Shown one piece after another: positions 23,999 through 31,214 of a DNA stretch of 37,970 nucleotides (position 1 is its first letter; each line of letters starts with the position of its first letter). A model generated the notes under the pieces. The model did no database searches. It saw only the letters and a program-made list of their open reading frames with translations, and was not told where the DNA came from. The stretch comes from Bacteroidales bacterium (GTDB lineage Bacteria; Bacteroidota; Bacteroidia; Bacteroidales; Bacteroidaceae), in assembly GCA_004557185.1 (NCBI GenBank), contig SFEP01000058.1, positions 1-37,970 on the forward strand, in the 5' to 3' direction. The translations under genes and the position numbers were made by a program.

Positions 23999-24856
23999 AT
24001 GACGCACAATTTACTTAAAGGGAAGCGCGGTATCATCTTTGGCGCGCTCAACGAAGACTCCATTGCCTGGAAGGTAGCCGTACGCGCTGCCGAGGAAGGT
24101 GCCCAACTCACCCTCAGCAACACGCCCATGGCACTGCGCATGGGTACGCTCGACAAGCTGGCCGAACAGATTGGCGCTACCGTCATTGCAGCCGACGCTA
24201 CCAGCGTAGACGACCTGCAAAAGGTCTTTGAAGAGAGCATGAATGTGCTGGGCGGCAAAATTGACTTCGTGCTGCACTCCATCGGCATGAGCCCCAACGT
24301 GCGCAAGCACCGCACCTACGATGACCTGGACTACGGCTACTTGCAAAAGACGCTCGACATCTCGGCCATCTCCTTCCACAAAATGCTGCAGGTGGCCAAG
24401 AAGATGGATGCCATCGCCGAGTACGGCAGCGTGGTAGCCCTCACCTACGTGGCTTCGCAGCGCACCTTCTTCGGCTACAACGACATGGCCGACGCCAAGA
24501 GCATGCTCGAGAGCATAGCCCGCTCCTTCGGCTACATCTACGGCCGCGAAAAGAACGTACGCATCAACACCATTTCGCAGAGCCCCACCGCCACCACGGC
24601 CGGCAAGGGCATCAAGGACATTGACAACATGATGGACTTTGCCAACAAGATGTCGCCCCTGGGCAACGCCGATGCCGAGGATTGCGCCAACTACTGCGTC
24701 ATGATGTTCAGCGACTTCACGCGCAAGGTCACGATGCAGAACCTCTTCCACGACGGCGGTTTCTCGTCGATGGGTATGAGCCTGCGCGCCATGAACCAGT
24801 ACGCCAAGGACATGACGCCCTACGAAGACGAAAACGGCAAGGTGATCTACGGCTAA
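23999..24856 (+). CDS. fabI: enoyl-[acyl-carrier-protein] reductase (NADH)
   Basis: Last reductive step of fatty acid elongation. The 285-residue short-chain dehydrogenase fold starts with the FabI-type nucleotide loop GALNEDSIAWKVA (15-27). The active site follows FabI spacing: Tyr160 and Lys167 in YNDMADAK. SIGMSPN and NTISQSPTATTAGKGI are further family segments, the latter covering the flexible substrate loop. The C-terminus extends about 25 residues past the E. coli enzyme, as I recall for Bacteroidetes FabI. It appears to be a single-gene unit with its own promoter and terminator. Confidence 0.95.
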   Translation: MTHNLLKGKRGIIFGALNEDSIAWKVAVRAAEEGAQLTLSNTPMALRMGTLDKLAEQIGATVIAADATSVDDLQKVFEESMNVLGGKIDFVLHSIGMSPNVRKHRTYDDLDYGYLQKTLDISAISFHKMLQVAKKMDAIAEYGSVVALTYVASQRTFFGYNDMADAKSMLESIARSFGYIYGREKNVRINTISQSPTATTAGKGIKDIDNMMDFANKMSPLGNADAEDCANYCVMMFSDFTRKVTMQNLFHDGGFSSMGMSLRAMNQYAKDMTPYEDENGKVIYG

Positions 24857-24880
24857 GCCGACCCCTATGCCCCTCACCAC

Positions 24881-24915
24881 AAGCCCGGTACGCAGCAGTG
24901 TGCCGGGCTTTTTCT
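24881..24915 (+). terminator. intrinsic terminator of fabI
   Basis: AAGCCCGG (24881-24888) and CCGGGCTT (24903-24910) form the stem, and the final bases run into TTTTT. It lies 25 nt after the fabI stop. Confidence 0.85.
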
Positions 24916-25076
24916 GTGCCAACAGCCGAAGGGCCGGGGCAAAACACGGCGCCGGCACGCTCGGCAGTGGGCTGTGCTGCTTCGCGCCACGCCTGCTCGT
25001 TTCGGCAAGGCATGCCGCCGTTTCAACAACGCGCTCCGCTCGTAGCTGCCCATTGACGGCAACGACCCATCGCTGG

Positions 25077-25147
25077 TTTTGAAAGATGGGTGTCCGGTAA
25101 ACTTGTTTGAGCGCCCCTCAAAAAGACAAGTGTTCGGTAAACGCATT
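25077..25147 (+). repeat. GTGTCCGGTAAAC double-repeat module, copy 1
   Basis: TTTTGA, 6 nt, then a 59-bp block holding two direct copies of GTGTYCGGTAAAC 40 nt apart around GAGCGCCCC. It aligns without gaps to 37701-37771. In both places it lies just upstream of the GTGGAAG array. Confidence 0.75.
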
Positions 25148-25156
25148 CTACGGGAA

Positions 25157-25372
25157 GCCGTGGGAAAAAGTTACCCCGCCGTGGAAGAAATCTACCACGC
25201 CGTGGAAGAAAGTTCCCACGGCGGCCCGTTTTTACGGCTCGCCGCGCCGTCGAAAATAGATGCTACGTAAAAAAGTTTACGAACGACGTGATTTCCTTTT
25301 TCCTGTCGCCGGCCCCGCTGGAAATAGATGCCGTGATGGCGAATGGCCGCCCCGCCGGAACCAGATGCCGTG
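25157..25372 (+). repeat. mosaic intergenic repeat cassette, copy C (right arm lost)
   Basis: Three 21-bp steps start at 25157, 25178 and 25199, and the GC-rich block at 25220. The AGATGCTACGTAAAAAA arm is at 25258, followed by the same break after GACGTGAT as in copy B. The right arm is absent. Downstream are two direct copies of AGATGCCGTGA (25326 and 25363) instead of an inverted pair. From the GC-rich block to the break it is nearly identical to copy B. Confidence 0.85.
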
Positions 25373-25679
25373 AAATGGCCGTAGGGTTAGCGTTGCAGAC
25401 TTTCATCGGATGCACCTGCTGTGAGCAAAAAGCAGGGATGACGGGGAGGCCTCGTAAAAAGCACTCTTCAGCAAATACCGATGCTTCAAGCATTCGCAAA
25501 AGAGCGTTTCACGAAGCCTCATTTATCAAAAAAATTCTCCTCGACAAAACCTTTCGCCTCGGCCTCTTCACCCGGCTTTATCTATTTCACACATGCCTCC
25601 GCTTGCACAGAACTGCGCATGTTGCGCTGAAAGTGTGGGCAAAAGGGGCATTTCGCTTGGTTCAGTTAGCAGAAAACGG

Positions 25680-25687
25680 TAAATTTG
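25680..25687 (+). promoter_or_regulatory. Bacteroidetes -7 box for the etf operon
   Basis: TAAATTTG fits TAnnTTTG, 99 nt before the etfB start. TTGG at 25657-25660 lies 19 nt upstream. Confidence 0.65.
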
Positions 25688-25786
25688 CCGTGCCAGTCAC
25701 CCCGCCTCAGGCTGCCCCAGAGGCACGCCGCCGAGCGGAAAGGCTGCGCACCTAAGCCGAACAACACCAACATAATTTACTGAAAT

Positions 25787-26662
25787 ATGGGTTTGAAAAT
25801 TGTTGTGCTTGCCAAGCAAGTACCCGACACCCGCAATGTGGGTAAAGATGCCATGACACCCGAAGGCACAGTGAACCGCGCAGCGCTTCCTGCCATCTTC
25901 AACCCCGAGGACCTCAACGCGCTCGAACAAGCCCTGCGCCTCAAGGACCAGCACCCGGGCACCACCGTACACATTCTGACCATGGGCCCGCCGCGCGCCA
26001 CCGACGTCATTCGCGACGGACTCTACCGCGGCGCCGATGGCGGCGTGCTGCTCACCGACCGCGCCTTTGCCGGCGCCGACACGCTGGCCACGAGCTATGC
26101 ACTCTCGCAAGCCATCAAGAAGATGGGCATGCCCGACATCGTGATAGGCGGCCGCCAGGCCATCGACGGCGACACCGCACAGGTGGGCCCTCAGGTGGCA
26201 CAAAAGCTCGGCCTGAACCAGGTGACCTACGTGACGTGCGTGGAAAAGGTGCACGACGGCAAAATCAACCTGCTGCGACACATCGACGGCGGCATGGAGC
26301 GTGTGGAAGCCCCGCTGCCCATCCTGCTCACCGTGAACGGCAACGCAGCGCCCTGCCGCCCCCGCAACGCCAAGCTCGTGATGAAGTACAAGCGCGCCAT
26401 GGCTCCCCTGGAACGCCCTGCCGACGGCACGCTGCCCCACGCCGAGGAGTATGACAAGAAGCCTTACCTCAACGTGACGCAGTGGAGCGTGGCCGACGTA
26501 GACGGCGACTTGCAGCAATGTGGTCTGGCAGGCTCGCCCACCAAGGTAAAGGCCGTGCAGAACATCGTGTTCAAGGCTAAAGAAAGCAAGCGCCTCACTG
26601 GCTCCGACGCCGATGTGGAGGACTTGATAAAGGAATTACTCGACAGTCACACCATAGGATAA
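25787..26662 (+). CDS. etfB: electron transfer flavoprotein, beta subunit
   Basis: Beta subunit of the EtfAB heterodimer, which accepts electrons from acyl-CoA dehydrogenase and binds AMP or a second FAD. The 291-residue protein begins with the family N-terminus MGLKIVVLAKQVPDT. It contains DLNALEQALRLKD, GPPRATDVIRDGLYRGADGGVLLTD and the signature GRQAIDGDTAQVGPQVAQKLG. It is longer than mitochondrial ETF-beta (about 255), nearer to the longer bacterial forms. etfA begins 4 nt after its stop, and the acyl-CoA dehydrogenase follows. Confidence 0.95.
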   Translation: MGLKIVVLAKQVPDTRNVGKDAMTPEGTVNRAALPAIFNPEDLNALEQALRLKDQHPGTTVHILTMGPPRATDVIRDGLYRGADGGVLLTDRAFAGADTLATSYALSQAIKKMGMPDIVIGGRQAIDGDTAQVGPQVAQKLGLNQVTYVTCVEKVHDGKINLLRHIDGGMERVEAPLPILLTVNGNAAPCRPRNAKLVMKYKRAMAPLERPADGTLPHAEEYDKKPYLNVTQWSVADVDGDLQQCGLAGSPTKVKAVQNIVFKAKESKRLTGSDADVEDLIKELLDSHTIG

Positions 26663-26666
26663 TATC

Positions 26667-27689
26667 ATGAACAGCGTATTCGTTTACTGTGAAATAGACA
26701 AGTGCACCGTGGAAGAGGTGTCGTTTGAACTCCTCACCAAAGGACGCAAACTTGCCAACGAACTGGGCGTAGCACTCGAAGCCGTGGCTGCCGGCAGCGG
26801 CATCACGGGAAAAGTGGAAAAGGACATCCTGTCGTATGGTGTCGACAAGTTGCACATGTTCGACGCACCGGGCCTCTACCCCTACACCTCGAAGCCTCAC
26901 ACCAGCATCTTGGTGAACCTCTTCAAGCAAGAGAAGCCGCAAATATGCCTGATGGGCGCCACCGTCATAGGCCGCGACCTCGGACCGCGCGTGAGCTCGT
27001 CGCTCACCAGCGGCTTGACAGCCGACTGCACCGCACTCGAGATAGGCGACTACGACGACCGCAAAACGGGCAAGCACTACGAGGGCCTGCTCTACCAGAT
27101 ACGTCCCGCATTCGGCGGTAACATCGTGGCCACCATTGTCAACCCCGACAACCGGCCGCAAATGGCCACCGTGCGCAGCGGCGTGATGAAGGCCGAGAAA
27201 GTGGCCGAATATTATAACGGCGACATCGTGTACCACAAGGTGGAGGACTTCGTGCCCGACACTGACTACGTGGTGAAGGTCATTGAGCGCCATGTGGAGA
27301 AGGCCGCCAACAACCTCAAGGGCGCGCCCATCGTTGTGGCCGGCGGCTATGGCGTGGGCTCGAAGGAGGGTTTCGACCTGCTGCGCAAACTTGCTGCCGA
27401 ACTGCACGGTGAGGTGGGCGCCAGCCGCGCCGCCGTGGATGCCGGCTTCTGCGAGCACGACTTGCAGATAGGCCAGACGGGCGTAACGGTACGTCCCAAG
27501 GTCTACATTGCCTGCGGCATCAGCGGTGCCATACAGCACGTGGCAGGCATGAAGGAGAGCGGCATCGTTATCTCCATCAACACCGACCCCAACGCGCCCA
27601 TCAACCAGCTCGCCGACTACGTCATCACCGGCAGCGTGGAAGAGGTGCTCCCGAAAATGATCAAGTATTACAAGGAAAACAGCAAATAA
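26667..27689 (+). CDS. etfA: electron transfer flavoprotein, alpha subunit
   Basis: A 340-residue FAD-binding subunit of EtfAB. The N-terminal domain is Rossmann-like. The C-terminal FAD domain shows GGYGVGSKEGFDLLRKLA, GASRAAVDAGF, the signature IGQTGVTVRPKVYIACGISGAIQH, and INTDPNAPINQLADYVI. All main FAD contacts of the family appear present. Whether the pair does electron bifurcation cannot be told by eye. It is coupled closely to etfB (4 nt) and the dehydrogenase gene (9 nt). Confidence 0.96.
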   Translation: MNSVFVYCEIDKCTVEEVSFELLTKGRKLANELGVALEAVAAGSGITGKVEKDILSYGVDKLHMFDAPGLYPYTSKPHTSILVNLFKQEKPQICLMGATVIGRDLGPRVSSSLTSGLTADCTALEIGDYDDRKTGKHYEGLLYQIRPAFGGNIVATIVNPDNRPQMATVRSGVMKAEKVAEYYNGDIVYHKVEDFVPDTDYVVKVIERHVEKAANNLKGAPIVVAGGYGVGSKEGFDLLRKLAAELHGEVGASRAAVDAGFCEHDLQIGQTGVTVRPKVYIACGISGAIQHVAGMKESGIVISINTDPNAPINQLADYVITGSVEEVLPKMIKYYKENSK

Positions 27690-27698
27690 CATCGGAAC

Positions 27699-29402
27699 AT
27701 GGCTAACAACTATACTGACCACGAAGAACTGCGCTTTGAGTTGAACCACCCGCTCATGAAGCGCATTGTGGAACTCAAGGAACGCGGCTTCAGCGAAAAG
27801 GACACCTGCGACTACGCGCCGCTCGACTTCGACGATGCCATGGACAACTACGACCGTGTGCTCGACATCACTGGCGAACTGGCCGGCACCGTCATAGCCG
27901 ACAACGCCGAGGGAGTGGACCTTGAAGGACCGCACCACGTGGGCGACCGCGTAAACTACGCCTCGGGCACCGCCGCCAACCTCGATGCCATGGTGAAGGC
28001 TGGCCTCAACGGCATGACCATGCCGCGACGCTACGGTGGCCTCAACTTCCCCATCACGCCCTACACCATGTGCGCCGAACTCGTAGCCGCCAGCGACGCC
28101 GGCTTCGGCAACATCTGGAGCCTGCAGGACTGCATCGAAACACTCTACGAATTTGGCAACGACGACCAGCACGCCCGTTTCATTCCCCGCATCTGCAAGG
28201 GCGAAACCATGTCGATGGACCTCACCGAACCCGACGCGGGCAGCGACCTGCAGAGCGTCATGCTCAAGGCTACCTACGACGAGGCAGAGGATTGCTGGCG
28301 CCTGAACGGCGTGAAGCGCTTCATCACCAACGGCGACGCTGACCTGCACCTGGTGCTGGCGCGCTCGGAAGAGGGCACGACCGACGGACGCGGCCTCTCG
28401 ATGTTCATATACGACAAGCGCGACGGCGGTGTGAACGTGCGCCGCATCGAAAACAAACTCGGCATTCACGGCAGTCCCACCTGCGAACTGGTGTATAAAA
28501 ACGCGAAGGCCGAACTCTGCGGCAGCCGCCGCATGGGCCTCATCAAGTATGTCATGGCCCTCATGAACGGCGCCCGCTTGGGCATTGCCGCCCAGAGTGT
28601 GGGCATTTCGCAGGCTTGCTACAACGAAGCACTCGCCTACGCCACCGACCGTCAGCAATTCGGCAAACCCATCGTGCAGTTCCCCGCCGTGGCCGACATG
28701 CTGGCCACCATGAAGGCAAAACTCGACGCCGGCCGCGCCCTGCTCTACCAGACGGCACGCTGCGTCGACATCTACAAATGCCTTGACGACATTGCCCGCG
28801 AACGCAAACTTACACCCGAGGAGCGCGCCGAGCAGAAGCTGTATGCCAAGATGGCCGACTCCCTCACACCGCTGGCCAAGGGCATGAACTCGGAATACTG
28901 CAACCAGAACGCTTACGACGGTCTGCAGGTGCACGGCGGCTCGGGCTTCATGCTCGACTACCCCATTCAGCGCTACTACCGCGACGCCCGCATCACTTCC
29001 ATCTACGAGGGCACAACGCAGCTCCAGGTGGTGGCTGCCATTCGCTACGTGACGAACGGCGCTTACCTGCAACTGATGCGCGAATACGAACAGCAGGCCG
29101 TGGCCGACGACCTCAAGCCCCTGCAGCAGCGCGCCAAGGCAATGGCCGACAAATTTGAGGAGGCCGTGGCTCACGTCAAGGAGGCTGCCGACCAATCGCT
29201 GCTCGACCTCTGCGCCCGTCACCTGGTGGAGATGGCTGCCGAAACCATCATGCTGCACCTGCTGCAGTACAACGCCACGCAGCGCCCCGACCTCTTCAGC
29301 AAGTCGGTGCGCGTCTACGCCAACCTGGCTGAGGCCGACGTGGCCAAGCACCACACCTTCGTGATGCAGCTCACGCCCGACAGCGTGCAGCACTACATGT
29401 AA
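27699..29402 (+). CDS. acyl-CoA dehydrogenase, long form with C-terminal extension
   Basis: A 567-residue FAD enzyme that oxidises or reduces the alpha-beta bond of acyl-CoA and exchanges electrons with EtfAB. The FAD and substrate segment MSMDLTEPDAGSDLQ (171-185), the RQQFGKPIVQFP segment and GLQVHGGSGFMLDYPIQRYYRDARI are classic. The catalytic-base position is Glu437 in IYEGTTQLQ. About 125 residues follow, the C-terminal domain of the roughly 600-residue class, not the 380-residue butyryl-CoA type. Substrate chain length is not evident. It ends the etfB-etfA operon and is followed by a strong hairpin. Confidence 0.93.
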   Translation: MANNYTDHEELRFELNHPLMKRIVELKERGFSEKDTCDYAPLDFDDAMDNYDRVLDITGELAGTVIADNAEGVDLEGPHHVGDRVNYASGTAANLDAMVKAGLNGMTMPRRYGGLNFPITPYTMCAELVAASDAGFGNIWSLQDCIETLYEFGNDDQHARFIPRICKGETMSMDLTEPDAGSDLQSVMLKATYDEAEDCWRLNGVKRFITNGDADLHLVLARSEEGTTDGRGLSMFIYDKRDGGVNVRRIENKLGIHGSPTCELVYKNAKAELCGSRRMGLIKYVMALMNGARLGIAAQSVGISQACYNEALAYATDRQQFGKPIVQFPAVADMLATMKAKLDAGRALLYQTARCVDIYKCLDDIARERKLTPEERAEQKLYAKMADSLTPLAKGMNSEYCNQNAYDGLQVHGGSGFMLDYPIQRYYRDARITSIYEGTTQLQVVAAIRYVTNGAYLQLMREYEQQAVADDLKPLQQRAKAMADKFEEAVAHVKEAADQSLLDLCARHLVEMAAETIMLHLLQYNATQRPDLFSKSVRVYANLAEADVAKHHTFVMQLTPDSVQHYM

Positions 29403-29422
29403 CCGCACCACGCGCTCTTCAC

Positions 29423-29484
29423 CACCGCTGTCTGGCACGCAGCCATGGCTCTAAGCAGCCATGGCAGTGTGCCAGACAGCGGTG
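29423..29484. terminator. strong hairpin terminator after the etf operon
   Basis: Perfect 16-bp arms CACCGCTGTCTGGCAC (29423-29438) and its complement (29469-29484) enclose a second inner pairing of two AGCCATGGC copies. There is no T-run. Confidence 0.75.
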
Positions 29485-29533
29485 TGTTGGCACGTGGCGG
29501 CGAAGGGCAAGCGCGGCTAATGGGCAAGCGTGC

Positions 29534-29564
29534 ATTGGGCTATGAACGATTTTTCGTAACTTTG
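29534..29564 (+). promoter_or_regulatory. Bacteroidetes-type promoter for the DUF1573 gene
   Basis: ATTG (29534-29537), 19 nt, then TAACTTTG (29557-29564), 25 nt before the start codon. Confidence 0.7.
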
Positions 29565-29589
29565 CGCCGATACATTCATCCGACGCCTC

Positions 29590-30657
29590 ATGACAAAACA
29601 TATTTTCACCCTCATCCTGCTGGCCGCCGCAGCCTGCATGCCTGCCATGGCGCAGGCACAGCTTCAGTTCGACCAGGTGGCGCAGGAACTGGGCACCGTG
29701 CTGTGGCACACACCGCGCACCGCCACCTTCAAGTTTACCAACAAAACGGCCAACCCCATCAAAATTAAGGACGTGCGCTCCGACTGCGGATGCACTGCCG
29801 TGAACTGGACACGCATCTCGGTGGAACCCGGTGCCACAGGCTTCGTGACGGCAACCTACGACGCCGAACTGCTGGGCCGCTTCGACAAGAGCCTGGCCGT
29901 GTACACCGACATCAAGGACGAGCCCTACATACTGCGCATCATGGGCGAAGTGGCCATGACGCAGAAAGAGCCCAGCAGCGTGTACCCCTACCGCATTGGC
30001 GACTACTACCTCAGCACCGACGACATTGAGTTCGACAACGTGAACCGCGGCGAAATGCCCGTCTACACGCTGCACATCTACAACGGCTCGAAGAAAACCT
30101 TCTCGCCCGAACTCATGCACCTGCCCAAGTACCTCACTGCCCACGTAGAGCCTGCCGACATACGGCCGGGGCGTGTGGGCATCATCGAACTCACGCTCAA
30201 CAGCAACCTGCTCAGCACCATGGGACTGACGCAGACGTCCATCTACCTGAGCCGCTTCATGGGCGACAGGGTGAACAAGGACACCGAAATCAACGTGAGC
30301 GCTACGCTGCTGCCCGACTTCCTGGAAACGCCCACGCAGAAGGCCTTGGCACCCGTGGCACAAATTGACAGCACGCACATCACGCTCGGCCCGTTCAACA
30401 AGAAGGGCAAGGCCACAGGGCAACTGCTGCTGCGCAACGCGGGCAAGACGCCCCTCATCATCAGCGCCTTGCAAGTGTATAACCCCGGCATCAGCGTGAG
30501 CATAGGCAAGCGCACCCTCCTGCCAGGAGCCGTGGAGAAACTCAAAATCAGCGTGAGCGACAACAATAGGTACTTCAAAGGCAAACGCAGCATCCTGCTC
30601 ATCACCAACGACCCCGAACGGGCCAAGATGGTGATTGACGTCACGATAAAAAAGTAA
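29590..30657 (+). CDS. exported DUF1573 domain protein
   Basis: A 355-residue envelope protein. A signal peptide (hydrophobic 5-16, cleavage near AMAQAQ) precedes an immunoglobulin-like DUF1573 domain with the hallmark DVRSDCGCTAVNW (Cys66 and Cys68). A second, similar fold occurs near 275-325 (LLLRNAGKTPLIISALQV) but without the Cys-Gly-Cys. Family members are common in Bacteroidetes and have no settled function. The gene stands alone with its own promoter; tRNA-Pro follows 49 nt after its stop. Confidence 0.9.
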   Translation: MTKHIFTLILLAAAACMPAMAQAQLQFDQVAQELGTVLWHTPRTATFKFTNKTANPIKIKDVRSDCGCTAVNWTRISVEPGATGFVTATYDAELLGRFDKSLAVYTDIKDEPYILRIMGEVAMTQKEPSSVYPYRIGDYYLSTDDIEFDNVNRGEMPVYTLHIYNGSKKTFSPELMHLPKYLTAHVEPADIRPGRVGIIELTLNSNLLSTMGLTQTSIYLSRFMGDRVNKDTEINVSATLLPDFLETPTQKALAPVAQIDSTHITLGPFNKKGKATGQLLLRNAGKTPLIISALQVYNPGISVSIGKRTLLPGAVEKLKISVSDNNRYFKGKRSILLITNDPERAKMVIDVTIKK

Positions 30658-30665
30658 GGCAAAGT

Positions 30666-30696
30666 TTTGTCTTCTGAAAAAAACACGGTATTTTTG
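30666..30696 (+). promoter_or_regulatory. consensus promoter for tRNA-Pro
   Basis: TTTG (30666-30669), exactly 19 nt, then TATTTTTG (30689-30696), 10 nt before the mature tRNA 5' end. It is the best match to TTTG-N19-21-TAnnTTTG in the window. Confidence 0.8.
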
Positions 30697-30706
30697 CACC
30701 GCAAAT

Positions 30707-30782
30707 CGGAAAGTAGCGCAGTTGGTAGCGCACTACGTTCGGGACGTAGGGGTCGGGCGTTCGAGTCGCCTCTTTCCGACCA
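30707..30782 (+). tRNA. tRNA-Pro (anticodon CGG)
   Basis: Folds as a complete cloverleaf. The acceptor is CGGAAAG/CTTTCCG, the D-stem GCGC/GCGC, the anticodon stem CTACG/CGTAG with loop TTCGGGA (anticodon CGG, G37 as in proline tRNAs). The T-arm is GGGCG-TTCGAGT-CGCCT with one G-U pair, and the discriminator base is A. CCA is encoded (30780-30782). It reads CCG, a codon expected to be used in GC-rich DNA. Confidence 0.96.
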
Positions 30783-30783
30783 C

Positions 30784-30819
30784 ACGGGGCTGGCAAGCAC
30801 ACACGCTTGCCAGCCCCGT
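30784..30819 (+). terminator. hairpin terminator of tRNA-Pro
   Basis: A perfect 14-bp stem ACGGGGCTGGCAAG / CTTGCCAGCCCCGT with an 8-nt loop starts 2 nt after the encoded CCA. It has only a weak T-rich tail. Confidence 0.85.
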
Positions 30820-30909
30820 TGGTTTACACAAAGGCGGCCGCTTTGGGCAAAATGGAACAGCACATGGCAAAAATATCAGCATGTGCGGTGGCCGTTTGTG
30901 GTATTTTTA

Positions 30910-30917
30910 TAATTTTG
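30910..30917 (+). promoter_or_regulatory. Bacteroidetes -7 box, candidate leu operon promoter
   Basis: TAATTTTG fits TAnnTTTG. No TTTG lies at the proper -33 distance. It is the only good -7 box noticed between tRNA-Pro and leuA. Confidence 0.55.
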
Positions 30918-31060
30918 CAACTACAAATAGCAACGCTTCTTGCTGTTTTACTTTCATTTGTTTTGACGTGCCCGCCCCACACGTGCCCAACTGAGGCCGC
31001 CGGCGGGACGGGAACTAAACCAGACGGCTGCGGCCACCCACTGCATTGCCCTGCGCAGAG

Positions 31061-31160
31061 GGCACTCCTTTATATATATAAGAGAGCCAACCCTGACAAA
31101 CGCAGAGGGCACGCCTTCATTTATATAAGGGCACGCCTTCATTTATATAAGGGCACGCCT
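31061..31160 (+). repeat. tandem AT-rich palindromic units in the leuA leader
   Basis: A first unit CTCCTTTATATATATAAGAG (about 31065-31084) is followed by two exact 22-bp copies containing GGGCACGCCTTCATTTATAT (31107-31128 and 31129-31150) and the first 10 bp of a third (31151-31160). Each carries the CCTT...TATATAAGG palindrome seen singly in other gaps. Copy-number change here would alter the leuA 5' leader. Confidence 0.8.
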
Positions 31161-31214
31161 ATCCCTGCGATAGCCCCAAGGGCATGCCGCACCCGTACGC
31201 TACAAGCAACCATC

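Larger units (their letters stand above)
24916..25786. other. gene-free region with repeat modules upstream of etfB
   Basis: Nothing coding is supported. Bases 24916-25076 show no motif. Then come the GTGTCCGGTAAAC module (25077-25147), cassette C (25157-25372), about 300 bp without a recognised element, and the etfB promoter at 25680. Confidence 0.55.
30820..31214 (+). other. leuA leader region
   Basis: No separate gene is supported. A -7 box at 30910 would give a leader of about 290 nt. The frame of leuA is open through the whole region. Between 30864 and 30970 it would encode a Leu/Ile/Val-rich stretch, but there is no stop codon before leuA, so a classical leader peptide is not shown. 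AT-rich tandem elements occupy 31061-31160. Confidence 0.5.

Noticed and set aside
26595..29438. A 947-residue open frame on the minus strand opposite the etf genes, and similar long antisense frames (for example 12998-15031)
   Set aside because: They lie opposite well-supported conserved genes and arise from GC-rich codon use; their translations are His/Val/Gly-rich with no recognisable domain.
30864..31214. Classical leucine leader peptide with attenuator
   Set aside because: The Leu-rich frame has no stop before leuA, and the likely -7 box lies inside it; no terminator/antiterminator pair was found.
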